Assembly (NCBI RefSeq): GCF_014647875.1
Contig: NZ_BMQA01000022.1
Location: 58,055-122,054, forward strand
Direction of reading: 5' to 3'
DNA from: Streptomyces brasiliensis
GTDB taxonomy: Bacteria; Actinomycetota; Actinomycetes; Streptomycetales; Streptomycetaceae
Length of the DNA: 64,000 nucleotides
Positions 18,874 through 27,493 of the stretch are shown here, piece after piece. Position numbers and translations under genes: made by a program. The first letter of the stretch is position 1; each line of letters opens with the position of its first letter. The notes below the pieces were generated by a model, which ran no database searches, was not told the origin of the DNA, and saw only the letters and a program-made list of their open reading frames with translations.

Positions 18874-19457
18874 ATCGCGTGGTGCACCCCATCGAGCAGG
18901 AGTCCTTCCGGCGGCTGCGCGCGCGCCTGGACACCTCGCGCTTCCCGCCGCTGACCCGGGCCGTGGTGGAGCGGGTGATCCACTCCGCCGCCGACCTGGA
19001 GTACGCGAGCGACCTCGTCCTGGACGAGGTCGATCTGGTGCGGGCGCACGCCGCGCTGCACTCCGGCGCGCCGGTCGTCGTGGATGTCGAGATGGTCGCC
19101 GCCGGGATCACGCGCCGGGCTACCGTGTGCCGGCTCAAGGACGCCAGGTCGGGGCCGGGAATGACCCGTTCGGCACACGCGGTGCGGCTCGCGTACGAGG
19201 AGGTCGGCACCGGCGCTCTGTGGGTGATCGGCTGTGCGCCGACCGCCCTGGAGGAGCTGCTGAAGCTGGACGCCGACCCCGCGCTCGTCATCGGGCTGCC
19301 CGTCGGGTTCGTCGGCGCGGCCGAGTCCAAGGCCGCGTTGCGCGAGAGCGGGCTGCCCGCCGTGAGCAACGTGTCCGAGAAGGGCGGCTCGGCGGTCGCC
19401 GCCGCCGCGCTCAACGCCCTGCTGTACCACCCCGTTTCCGCAGAGGAGAACCAGTGA
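18870..19457 (+). CDS. cobH: Precorrin-8X methylmutase
   Basis: A 195-residue CobH/CbiC enzyme that moves the methyl group from C11 to C12, giving hydrogenobyrinic acid. The catalytic His lies in VIHSAADLEYA near residue 33, and the substrate-binding PVGFVGAAESK segment is near 142. Its ATG overlaps the cobJ TGA (ATGA). Length and motifs are normal for the family. Confidence 0.95.
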   Translation: MNRVVHPIEQESFRRLRARLDTSRFPPLTRAVVERVIHSAADLEYASDLVLDEVDLVRAHAALHSGAPVVVDVEMVAAGITRRATVCRLKDARSGPGMTRSAHAVRLAYEEVGTGALWVIGCAPTALEELLKLDADPALVIGLPVGFVGAAESKAALRESGLPAVSNVSEKGGSAVAAAALNALLYHPVSAEENQ

Positions 19458-20383
19458 CCACCCCGCCGCCCGCCCTGCTCATCGCCGGCCATGGCACCCG
19501 GGACGAGGCCGGAGCCGAGGCATTCCGCGACTTCGTACGGGAGCTGGGGCGCCGCCACCCCGAACTGCCCGTCGCGGGCGGCTTCATCGAACTGTCCCCG
19601 CCGCCGCTCGGCGACGCCGTCACCGAACTGGTGGAGCGGGGGGTGCGCCGGTTCGCCGCCGTCCCGCTGATGCTGGTGTCCGCCGGGCACGCCAAGGGCG
19701 ACATACCGGCCGCGCTGGCCCGTGAGCAGAAGCGCCACCCCGGGATCTCGTACGCTTACGGCCGCCCGCTGGGCCCACATCCGGCGCTGCTGCGCGTGCT
19801 GGAGCGGCGGCTCGACGAGGCGCTCGGCGACACCGCGCGGACGCCGTACGACCGGGCCGACGTGACCGTGCTGCTGGTGGGCCGCGGCTCGACCGACCCC
19901 GACGCCAACGCCGAGGTGTCCAAGGCGGCCCGGCTGCTGTGGGAGGGACGCGGATACGCGGGCGTGGAGACCGCGTTCGTGTCGCTGGCGGCGCCGGACG
20001 TGCCGAGCGGCCTGGACCGGTGTGCGCGGCTGGGCGCTCGCCGGATCGTCGTGCTGCCGTACTTCCTGTTCACCGGGGTCCTGCCGGAGCGGGTGCGGCA
20101 GCAGGCCGAGGGCTGGGCCGCCGCGCATCCCGAGGTCGAGGTGCGCTCGGCGGATGTGATCGGGCCGGAGCCCGAGCTGCTCGACCTGGTGATGGAGCGG
20201 TACACCGAGGCCGTCGAGGGCGATCTGCGGATGAACTGCGACTCGTGCGTCTACCGCATCGCCCTCCCCGGCTTCGAGGACAAGGTGGGCCTGCCGCAGC
20301 AGCCGCACTTCCACCCGCACGACGACGGTCACCACGGGCACGGCCACGGGCACCAGCACGGCGGACATGCGCATGCGCACTGA
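19454..20383 (+). CDS. Sirohydrochlorin chelatase, CbiX long form with MXCXXC and His-rich tail
   Basis: A 309-residue class II chelatase made of two CbiX-like halves: residues 8-115 (LLIAGHGTRDEAG) and about 135-255 (LLVGRGSTDPDAN). Near the C-terminus MNCDSC gives an MXCXXC motif, the place where long CbiX proteins bind an iron-sulfur cluster, and the end is a strongly His-rich tail (HPHDDGHHGHGHGHQH) likely to store or deliver metal. The GTG start overlaps the cobH stop (GTGA). It inserts cobalt early, or another metal, although the same cluster has the late CobN chelatase. Confidence 0.9.
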   Translation: MTTPPPALLIAGHGTRDEAGAEAFRDFVRELGRRHPELPVAGGFIELSPPPLGDAVTELVERGVRRFAAVPLMLVSAGHAKGDIPAALAREQKRHPGISYAYGRPLGPHPALLRVLERRLDEALGDTARTPYDRADVTVLLVGRGSTDPDANAEVSKAARLLWEGRGYAGVETAFVSLAAPDVPSGLDRCARLGARRIVVLPYFLFTGVLPERVRQQAEGWAAAHPEVEVRSADVIGPEPELLDLVMERYTEAVEGDLRMNCDSCVYRIALPGFEDKVGLPQQPHFHPHDDGHHGHGHGHQHGGHAHAH

Positions 20384-21440
20384 CGACGGCCACGATCTGC
20401 GGCACCACGGAGACGCCGAAGTACGGGACGACGGTGCCGAGTTGGTGGACCTGGCGGTCAATGTGCGGGCCGGTACGCCGCCGAAGTGGCTGCGGGAACG
20501 CATCGCCGCGTCGCTGACCGGGCTCGCGGCCTACCCGGACGGGCGGGAGGCACGGCTGGCGGTGGCGCGCCGGCACCGGGTTCCGGTGGAGCGGGTGCTG
20601 TTGACGGCGGGCGCGGCCGAGGCGTTCGTGCTGCTGGCGCGCGCACTGAAGGTACGGCGTCCGGTCGTCGTGCACCCACAGTTCACGGAGCCGGAGGCGG
20701 CGCTGCGGGACGCGGGGCACACGGTGGACCGGGTGCTGTTGCGAGCGGAGGACGGGTTCCGGCTCGATCCGGCGGCGGTGCCCGAGGAAGCCGACCTGGT
20801 GGTGATCGGGAACCCGACGAACCCCACGTCGGTGCTGCATCCGGCGTCGGCCGTGGTCGACCTCGCCCGGCCGGGGCGGACGTTGGTGGTCGACGAGGCG
20901 TTCATGGACGCGGTGCCGGGTGAGCGGGAGGCGCTGGCCGGGCGGACGGACGTACCCGGGCTCGTCGTCCTGCGCAGCCTCACCAAGACATGGGGGCTGG
21001 CCGGGCTGCGGATCGGGTACGTCCTGGCGGCGCCGGAGACGGTCGGGGAGCTGGAGCGGGCGCAGCCGCTGTGGCCGGTGTCGACTCCCGCGCTGGTCGC
21101 CGCACGGGACTGCATGGGCCGGGACGCCGTCGCGGAGGCGACGTCCGCGGCCCACCGGATCATGCTGGACCGGGACCGTCTCGTCGCGGGACTCGAGGAG
21201 TTGGCCCCGGCGGGCGTGCGGGTGACGGGTCCGGCGCAGGGCCCGTTCGTCCTCGTCCGGGTGCCGGACGGCACGACCGTACGCCGCCGCCTGCGCGACC
21301 TCGGGTACGCCGTCCGGCGCGGCGACACCTTCCCGGGTCTGGACGAGGAGTGGCTCAGGGTGGCGGTGCGGGACCGGGAGACGACGGACGGCTTCCTGAG
21401 CGCTCTGCAGCGGGCCCTGCGTCCGGACCGGGACGGTTGA
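20367..21440 (+). CDS. cobC: PLP-dependent aminotransferase-like CobC (threonine-phosphate decarboxylase type)
   Basis: A 357-residue fold-type I PLP enzyme, class I/II aminotransferase family. The PLP lysine is in LRSLTKTWGLAGLR near residue 208, the cofactor Asp in VVDEAF near 174, and GNPTNPTS near 149. In cobalamin clusters such proteins supply (R)-1-amino-2-propanol phosphate from threonine phosphate. Two ATGs (20367 and 20373) are possible and both overlap the CbiX stop. It is the last gene of the cluster. Confidence 0.88.
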   Translation: MRMRTDDGHDLRHHGDAEVRDDGAELVDLAVNVRAGTPPKWLRERIAASLTGLAAYPDGREARLAVARRHRVPVERVLLTAGAAEAFVLLARALKVRRPVVVHPQFTEPEAALRDAGHTVDRVLLRAEDGFRLDPAAVPEEADLVVIGNPTNPTSVLHPASAVVDLARPGRTLVVDEAFMDAVPGEREALAGRTDVPGLVVLRSLTKTWGLAGLRIGYVLAAPETVGELERAQPLWPVSTPALVAARDCMGRDAVAEATSAAHRIMLDRDRLVAGLEELAPAGVRVTGPAQGPFVLVRVPDGTTVRRRLRDLGYAVRRGDTFPGLDEEWLRVAVRDRETTDGFLSALQRALRPDRDG

Positions 21441-21449
21441 CGGGTCTCC

Positions 21450-22343
21450 TCAGCCCTTCCGGCGTACCAGCACCAGCGCTCCCCCGCCCACCACGACCAG
21501 CGCCAGCGCGCCACCCGCGATGTACGGCGTCGTCGAGCTGCCGCCCGTCTCCGCCAGGTCGGCCTTCGCGGGGGCGCCCTGGGGCTTGACGTTCTCGGGC
21601 GGGGCCGACCGGCCGGCCGGGGCCGGCGGGGTCTCGCAGGTCGCCTTGGCCAGGGTCACCGTTCCCTCCACCTCCGCCACGTTCAGCTTCAAGGGGTTGA
21701 CGGAGACCTTGAGTTCGAGCGCGGTGGCGGCGGCCGTGCGGGACGTCGTCTCGCGTTCCGACAGGTCGAGGCGGACCTCGCCGACGCCCGGCACCTTCAC
21801 GATCGTCGGGCCGCCGGCGGACAGGGTGACGCGCTTGCCCAGGGCCGTCACCGCGCCGAGGACGTCAGCGTCGGCGGCGGGCTGCTTGCCCACCTCGCAG
21901 GTCGCCTTCGACGTGACCGTGTCCAGCTCCACCAGGGGGAGGAGGGGCAGGCCGGGGACGTGGAGCTTGGCGTGGGCGAGGTGGACGGAGCCCTCGGCAC
22001 GGTCGGCGGACGTCGTGGCCTTGGCCGAAGCGACGTCCGCGCCGAGGACGGTGAACGGGTTGCCGTTGTCCACCCCGTCGAGGCGGGCGGTCAGCGCGGT
22101 CTTCTCGGCGCTCTGCGGTGCCTGCACCTCGTTCAGGGAGACCGCGAGCGGGACGTTCACGGTCTTGTTGAGGAGCGACACGTCGAGTCCGGTACGCAGG
22201 ACTACGGCGCTCGCGCGACCGTGGTCGGCGGTCGCGTGCGCGGCGTGCGCGCCGGCCAGGGCCCCGGGACCGGCGGCCAGGGCCGTGGCCGTCGCGACGG
22301 TGGCGAGACGGCGTGCGGGCATGCGGAAGTCGTTGCTGTTCAA
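21450..22343 (-). CDS. Sortase-anchored surface protein with LAETG motif
   Basis: A 297-residue exported protein. A signal peptide lies in residues 1-40 (RRLATVATATALAAG... AHAAHA). The body holds repeated beta-rich stretches with one Cys pair region (ATCEVGK near 150 and ATCETPPA near 237). A Pro-rich spacer leads to LAETGG near residue 261, a transmembrane helix (AGGALALVVVGGGALVLV) and RRKG, a complete cell-wall sorting signal of the LAXTG type used by Streptomyces sortases. It ends convergently 9 bases from cobC. S. coelicolor has a counterpart next to its cobalamin cluster. Function unknown. Confidence 0.85.
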   Translation of the reverse strand: MNSNDFRMPARRLATVATATALAAGPGALAGAHAAHATADHGRASAVVLRTGLDVSLLNKTVNVPLAVSLNEVQAPQSAEKTALTARLDGVDNGNPFTVLGADVASAKATTSADRAEGSVHLAHAKLHVPGLPLLPLVELDTVTSKATCEVGKQPAADADVLGAVTALGKRVTLSAGGPTIVKVPGVGEVRLDLSERETTSRTAAATALELKVSVNPLKLNVAEVEGTVTLAKATCETPPAPAGRSAPPENVKPQGAPAKADLAETGGSSTTPYIAGGALALVVVGGGALVLVRRKG

Positions 22344-22486
22344 GATGGTGGGCCCCCCAGACGGAACTTGCTCGGGACCCGAGAAGGATTACGCACTGAC
22401 GGTGAACAGTCAGCAATCCTGGGCTACTTCACTCCATCGGGGAGGTTTCGCGTTTCTTTTCGAATCACGGGGCACACGCGTTCCCG

Positions 22487-23578
22487 TTACTCGATGACAA
22501 CCCCGTTGAGCACCACCCGGCGCGGCGCCGCCAGCACGCGTACGTCCGCCCGCGGGTCCTCCTCGTAGACCACGAGGTCCGCCGGCGCGCCCTCCTCGAG
22601 GCCGGGGCGGCCGAGCCACGCCCGCGCTCCCCAGCTGCCCGCCGACACCGCCTCGACCGGCGGGATGCCTGCGGCCACCAGTTCCGCGACCTCGGCCGCG
22701 GCGAGTCCGTGCGCCAGCGAACCGCCCGCGTCCGTGCCGACGAACACCGGGATCCCGGCGTCGTGGGCGGAGCGCACGGTGTCGTAACGCGTCTCGTACA
22801 GCCGTCGCATATGGGCCGACCAGCGCGGGTACTTGGTGTCGCCGCCCGCCGCGAGCTGCGGGAACGTCGCGATGTTGACGAGGGTGGGGACGATCGCGAC
22901 GCCGCGTTCGGCGAACAGCGGGATCAGCTCGTCGGTGAGGCCGGTGGCGTGCTCGATGCAGTCGATGCCCGCCTCGACCAGGTCGCGCAGGGAGCTCTCG
23001 GCGAAGCAGTGCGCGGTGACGCGGGCGCCCAGGCGGTGCGCCTCGGCGATGCCCGCCTCGACCGCCTCGCGCGGCCAGCAGGCGGCGAGGTCGCCGAGGT
23101 CGCGGTCGATCCAGTCGCCGACCAGCTTGACCCAGCCATCGCCGCGCCGGGCCTCCTGGGCGACGGACGCGACGAGTTCGTCCGGCTCGATCTCGTGGGC
23201 GAAGTCGCGGATGTAGCGGCGGGTGCGGGCGATGTGCCGCCCGGCACGGATGATCTTCGGGAGGTCCTGGCGGTCGTCGATCCAGCGGGTGTCGGTGGGC
23301 GCGCCCGCGTCGCGGATCAGCAGCGTGCCCGCCTCGCGGTCGGTCAGCGCCTGCTTCTCGGCGACGTCCGCCTCGACCGGACCGTGCGTGCCGAGGCCGA
23401 CGTGGCAGTGCGCGTCCACGAGGCCGGGCAGCGCCCAACCCTCCACGGTCCGTACGTCACGGGCACCGGACGGGCGGTCGTAGGAGACCCGACCGCCGAC
23501 GATCCACACCTCGTCGCGGACCTCGTCCGGCCCGACGAGGATCCGCCCCTTCACCCGCAGCACCGCGTGATCGCTCAT
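22487..23578 (-). CDS. Metal-dependent amidohydrolase
   Basis: A 363-residue amidohydrolase-superfamily protein with the TIM-barrel metal site: HCHVG near residue 57 (DAHCHV), VTAHCF near 190, CIEHATG near 208, and the catalytic Asp in VFVGTDAGGSLAHG near 288. An N-terminal and C-terminal beta-sandwich frame it (VKGRILVG..., ADLVVYEEDPR). These enzymes hydrolyse amide bonds in cyclic or peptidic substrates such as imidazolones or prolyl peptides; the substrate here is not evident. It is followed upstream by the TnpB-like gene on the same strand, 43 bases away. Confidence 0.88.
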   Translation of the reverse strand: MSDHAVLRVKGRILVGPDEVRDEVWIVGGRVSYDRPSGARDVRTVEGWALPGLVDAHCHVGLGTHGPVEADVAEKQALTDREAGTLLIRDAGAPTDTRWIDDRQDLPKIIRAGRHIARTRRYIRDFAHEIEPDELVASVAQEARRGDGWVKLVGDWIDRDLGDLAACWPREAVEAGIAEAHRLGARVTAHCFAESSLRDLVEAGIDCIEHATGLTDELIPLFAERGVAIVPTLVNIATFPQLAAGGDTKYPRWSAHMRRLYETRYDTVRSAHDAGIPVFVGTDAGGSLAHGLAAAEVAELVAAGIPPVEAVSAGSWGARAWLGRPGLEEGAPADLVVYEEDPRADVRVLAAPRRVVLNGVVIE

Positions 23579-23621
23579 ATCGGCACCTTAATGAAGCGAC
23601 GTGTCGCCTTTCCAACCGTTC

Positions 23622-25271
23622 CTAGGGACTGAGCGGGAGTGGGGCCTTGGCCTGGTGCCAGGACCCATGCTCAGCCGCATGCCCCGAACGATGTCGGGCA
23701 TGCTGGTCGCCCGCTTTCGCTCCGCGTCCAGCGCCGGCGGATCGTGTCCGTGGTCCGGGAATGCGGGGGCGGGGTCCCTCACGCCGTCGGGTACCTGGTC
23801 CGGCCTGGGCGGTCCGAGGCCCGCGCCCATCGCTCTGGCGGGTACGGGGCGGTGCCGTCCGTCGCCGGATCGGGTGCCCGAGGGCGCGTCTTCCGATCGC
23901 CACGGCGGCGGCGTCGTGGCGAGTGGTCCTACGAGTCTCGGTAGTCAGTGGCTGTTGCCAGTGCTGGGCGCCCCACCGGGAGGTGTAGGCCGGGTCCACC
24001 GCGACGAGCGCGATGTCCTGCTCGGCGGCCATCGACACCAGCCGGGCCTTGAGCTTTGCGGTTGGGAAACGGGAGATCAGCCGCCGGAAGCGCTTGTTCC
24101 GCCCATGCTTCTCCCTGGATGTGCCGTCGCTGAAGTCGAGGTCCTCGATCGCGATCGCCCCGGCGCCGCAGCGGCGGGTGTGGTGGAGCAGCCGGGTCAG
24201 GGCGTGCCGGATCTGCGCGTCCCGGTGCGCGGCGTTGCCGGACAGGCCGTAGAAGAAGCGCCGGGGTTCGCCGACCGGGTTGCCGTGCACGTCCAGGTGC
24301 CAGGCGGCGAGGTGGTCGTCGTTCATGTCGACCGCGACCACACCCCGGGACAGGGCTGTCTCCAGCGGTAGCACGGGGATTGGGGTGCGCTGCCAGGAGG
24401 CGGTCACGTACCAGCGGCCGCGCACCGGATCGGGGTGGATGCGGTAGGCCACCGCCCGGTTCGCGGTGATCCGGTCAGCCCATTCCTCGCCGCGGTGCCT
24501 GAACTCGGCGATCGCGTCCAGCTGGTAGCGGCCGTGCGGGGCGTTGGCCAGATGGGTGAGCGCGGCCGGGAGCCGGATGGAGACCTGCCCGGTGCCGGTG
24601 ACACGGATGGTCTCATTGCCGAAGCGTTTGCCGGACTCCCCGTCCGCGGCGAGAAACAACCGCGCCGCCTCCCACCGCTGCCGCCACGCCACCGCGTCCA
24701 GTCCCGCCTCGTCCAGGTGGTGGCGCAGGCGGGCGAGCTGCTTCCCATCGCGTACCACGTGCACCCGGCCCGCCGCCCAGTCCGCCTCCACCCGCGCAAG
24801 CCGGTCCCGCAACAGGTGCAGGCGGCGGGACTTGGCGTGCCACTCCGCCCGCGACCCGTACCCACGCGCCAGCCCGGCCTTCCTGTCGGCCTTGGCGCCC
24901 AGCGGGCGGGCCAGCCGGGCCTCGACCGAGGCGATCTGCCCACGCAGCCACACCAGCTCCCGCGCCTGCCCGCGCCGGGCCAGCGCCCACTGGTCATACG
25001 TGGCCTTCGTGATACTGCCCGCCCACCGCGCCGACGACGCCCCGGTCAGCTCCCGCTTCCGCACCGCCCACGACCCGCCATCGTGCTCCAACCTCTGCCG
25101 GGAACGCACCGCAAGATCACCAGTGGCCAGTCCACCCAGGAACACCCCGACCTCGCACAGCACCGCCACATCCGCGTCCGACAGACGCAGCCGCGCACGG
25201 ACCGCGACACCGGCAGGACCGGGCACCACGAACGAAGCCGCCACCTCCCGCAACCCGCCCACACCCCCCAC
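23622..25271 (-). CDS. TnpB-like RuvC nuclease without the zinc finger (IS200/IS605-type accessory protein)
   Basis: A 549-residue protein of the TnpB-related family common in Streptomyces. The RuvC acidic residues are all present: Asp315 in GVVAVDMNDDH, Glu376 in AIAIEDLDF, and Asp453 in RHDAAAVAIGRRAL. The zinc finger that TnpB carries after DPAYTS is missing: here DPAYTSRWGAQHW runs on with no CxxC pairs. The N-terminal ~300 residues are helical, Arg-rich and form the likely recognition lobe. The last ~85 residues (465-549) are Arg/Pro/Gly-rich with no domain. No TnpA transposase is nearby. Start is GTG. It is probably an RNA-guided nuclease or a domesticated relative; activity is inferred. 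Confidence 0.8.
   Translation of the reverse strand: MGGVGGLREVAASFVVPGPAGVAVRARLRLSDADVAVLCEVGVFLGGLATGDLAVRSRQRLEHDGGSWAVRKRELTGASSARWAGSITKATYDQWALARRGQARELVWLRGQIASVEARLARPLGAKADRKAGLARGYGSRAEWHAKSRRLHLLRDRLARVEADWAAGRVHVVRDGKQLARLRHHLDEAGLDAVAWRQRWEAARLFLAADGESGKRFGNETIRVTGTGQVSIRLPAALTHLANAPHGRYQLDAIAEFRHRGEEWADRITANRAVAYRIHPDPVRGRWYVTASWQRTPIPVLPLETALSRGVVAVDMNDDHLAAWHLDVHGNPVGEPRRFFYGLSGNAAHRDAQIRHALTRLLHHTRRCGAGAIAIEDLDFSDGTSREKHGRNKRFRRLISRFPTAKLKARLVSMAAEQDIALVAVDPAYTSRWGAQHWQQPLTTETRRTTRHDAAAVAIGRRALGHPIRRRTAPPRTRQSDGRGPRTAQAGPGTRRREGPRPRIPGPRTRSAGAGRGAKAGDQHARHRSGHAAEHGSWHQAKAPLPLSP
23651..23703 (-). ncRNA. Structured 3' end of the tnpB-like gene, candidate guide-RNA scaffold
   Basis: Within the last 85 bases of the gene lie two GC-rich hairpins: CCTGG/CCAGG (23651-23662) and a longer one with arms GCATGCCC and GGGCATGC (23677-23703). 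TnpB guide RNAs are processed from exactly this position, the 3' end of the mRNA and the element's right end. This explains why the encoded tail looks non-globular. The RNA itself is not demonstrated; boundaries are guesses. Confidence 0.3.
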
Positions 25272-25454
25272 CCCCGCGCGATCGATCTGTCACCGTCCTC
25301 AACGAGCCGAACTCGACAAGGTCACGCGTACGACACTCAAACCCCGATTCGACCCGCGAAAACGTCCACTCCCCCGCGCGGACCACAACCGTGGCACTCA
25401 CCCACGCACGCCGGCACTCACGTGAACTCGCTCAACCGTAAGCAGCTCCCAACC

Positions 25455-25530
25455 CTCCTCCAAGGAGGAGACCGGGTCTCCCGAACCAAACCGATGGTTA
25501 CGGAACCGTTCGACCTAAGATCTAGGGAGT
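25455..25530 (+). promoter_or_regulatory. Hairpin-rich leader of the class V aminotransferase gene
   Basis: Two adjacent inverted repeats, CTCCTCC/GGAGGAG (25455-25470) and GAGACC/GGTCTC (25468-25480), are followed by several AACC/GGTT half-sites (25484-25511) just before the gene. The rest of the 25272-25539 gap holds nothing I recognise. The region lies where the left end of the tnpB-like element would be expected. Confidence 0.35.
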
Positions 25531-25539
25531 CGACCCCTT

Positions 25540-26661
25540 GTGAGCGAAGAGAGCACCGCCGTGACCCACGCCTTCCTCGACCTGCCCCCGCTGAGCGCCG
25601 CGCGTTTCGCGTCCATCGAGGACCGGGTGGCCCGGCTGCTCGGCACCCGGCAGGACGTCGTGATCATGCAGGGCGAGGCGCTGCTGCCGCTGGAGGGCGC
25701 GATCCGATCGGCGGCGGGCCCCGGCACGACGGCGCTGAACGTGATCACCGGTCCGTACGGGCAGACCTTCGGCGACTGGCTGCGGGACTGCGGCGCGACG
25801 GTGATCGACCTGTCGGTGCCCTTCCACACGGCGGTCACCGCCGCGCAGGTCCGGGAGGCCCTCGCCGAGCATCCGGAGACCGACTTCGTGTCCCTGGTGC
25901 ACGCGGAGGCGGCGACCGGCAACACCAACCCGGTCGCGGAGATCGGCGAGGTGGTGCGGGAGCACGGCGCCCTGTTCTATCTGGACGCGGTCGCGTCCGT
26001 CGGCGCGGAGCCGGTGCTGCCGGACGCGTGGGGCGTGGACCTGTGCGTGATCGGAGCGCAGAAGGCGATGGGCGGTCCTGCGGGAGTGTCGGCGGTGTCG
26101 GTCAGCGAGCGGGCGTGGACGCGGATGGCGGCCAACCCCCGGGCGCCGCGCCGTTCGTACCTCTCGCTGCTGGACTGGAAGGAGCGCTGGACCGACGCCG
26201 GCCGCAAGGCACTGCTGCACGCTCCGGCTCAGCTGGAGATGCTGGCCCTCGAGGCGTGCCTCGAGCGGATCGAGTCGGTGGGCCTGGACGGGGTGATGGC
26301 CCGCCACCGGAGGGCGGCGCTCGCCACGCGTGCGGGTGCGGTGGCGCTGGGCGGGGGTCTGGAGCCGTACGTGTACGAGACGTCGGACGCGGCACCGGTC
26401 GCCACGACGCTCCGGGTACCGGCGGGAGTGGTGGCCTCGGAACTCGTCGCACGCGCGTTGCGGAACGACGGGGCGCTGCCGCTGGCGGCGGGGGGCGGCG
26501 CGCTGGCCAAGGAGATGATCCGGGTCAACCACTACGGGGTGGACGCGACGGCGGAGGCGGTACGGCGCTCCGTGACGGCGATCGGCTCCGCGCTGGCGGA
26601 GAAGGGGCTGGACGTGGATGTGGACGCGGCGGTCCGGGCCATCGAGAGCGCCCGGGCGTGA
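25540..26661 (+). CDS. Class V aminotransferase (alanine-glyoxylate aminotransferase type)
   Basis: A 373-residue fold-type I PLP enzyme. The PLP lysine is Lys175 in GAQKAMGGPAG; the Asp that pairs with the pyridine nitrogen is in LYLDAVASVGAEP near 147; VHAEAATGNTNPV near 119 is the family's substrate-side loop. Such enzymes interconvert alanine or serine with glyoxylate. The GTG start has GGGAG about 11 bases upstream. The neighbours do not reveal the pathway. A DinB-fold gene follows after 57 bases in the same direction. Confidence 0.87.
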   Translation: MSEESTAVTHAFLDLPPLSAARFASIEDRVARLLGTRQDVVIMQGEALLPLEGAIRSAAGPGTTALNVITGPYGQTFGDWLRDCGATVIDLSVPFHTAVTAAQVREALAEHPETDFVSLVHAEAATGNTNPVAEIGEVVREHGALFYLDAVASVGAEPVLPDAWGVDLCVIGAQKAMGGPAGVSAVSVSERAWTRMAANPRAPRRSYLSLLDWKERWTDAGRKALLHAPAQLEMLALEACLERIESVGLDGVMARHRRAALATRAGAVALGGGLEPYVYETSDAAPVATTLRVPAGVVASELVARALRNDGALPLAAGGGALAKEMIRVNHYGVDATAEAVRRSVTAIGSALAEKGLDVDVDAAVRAIESARA

Positions 26662-26718
26662 GCAGCACCGGCGTCTGAGGTCCGAGGCGATGTCAGTGCC
26701 CCGTGCCAAGCTCCCCGT

Positions 26719-27246
26719 ATGACCTCCCACACGCCCCAGACACTTCCCGACGGCCGGCTCGTACCGCTCATGACCGGTGACGAGCGGCCCATGCTGGAGA
26801 GCTGGCTCGCCTTTCACCGCGCCACGCTGGAGCTGAAGTGCGCCGGACTCGACGACGCGCAGGCGCGGCTGGTGTCGGCCGAGCCGTCGGCGCTGACCCT
26901 GCTGGGACTCGTCCAGCACCTCGCCGAGGTCGAACGGAACTGGTTCCAGCGGGGGTTCGCGGGGCTCGACGTACCGCTGGTGTACGAGGAGGAGACCGGG
27001 TACGCCCTGGACCCCGGGCGCGGGCTGGACGAGGCACTGGGCGTGTGGCGGCGCGAGGTCGCGCGCGGGCAGGAGCTGTGCGCCGGGCGGGCGCTGGACG
27101 ACACCGGGGTGATCCCCGACGGGCCCATGGCCGGGATCGAGGTCAGTCTGCGCTGGGTGCTCCTCCACATGCTCGAGGAGTACGCCCGGCACAACGGCCA
27201 CGCGGACATTCTCCGGGAGCGTATCGACGGGGTTACCGGGGCCTGA
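26719..27246 (+). CDS. DinB-fold protein (DUF664 type)
   Basis: A 175-residue four-helix-bundle protein. The metal-binding histidines of the DinB fold are visible in VQHLAEVERNWF near residue 56 and LLHMLEEYARHNGHAD near 149-160. Actinobacterial members often act as mycothiol- or thiol-dependent transferases, but many have no known reaction. No operon partner is evident. Confidence 0.82.
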   Translation: MTSHTPQTLPDGRLVPLMTGDERPMLESWLAFHRATLELKCAGLDDAQARLVSAEPSALTLLGLVQHLAEVERNWFQRGFAGLDVPLVYEEETGYALDPGRGLDEALGVWRREVARGQELCAGRALDDTGVIPDGPMAGIEVSLRWVLLHMLEEYARHNGHADILRERIDGVTGA

Positions 27247-27493
27247 ATTCAAGGAAATTCTGGAATTCTTTTCGACGGTAGCTTTCCCGAGTTCTTCTGC
27301 CCCGTTTCCCCCCACCTAAACCCAGGGAATTTCCAGCAGGTTACACCTCTGTGACGCAACACACACTCATTCCGATTTGTCCGCATTTGAACAGGGGCAA
27401 ACCTCGCATTTCGGCACGCAGAGAGGTGGGGTTCCGTCCTCCACGCCCACCTCGACCTGCATTTTTGAATTTCTCTCGCTAAGTTCGGTCCGC

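Noticed and set aside
23622..25271. The TnpB-like protein as a Cas12 effector
   Set aside because: There is no CRISPR array or adaptation gene, and length and RuvC layout fit TnpB-related proteins of Streptomyces.
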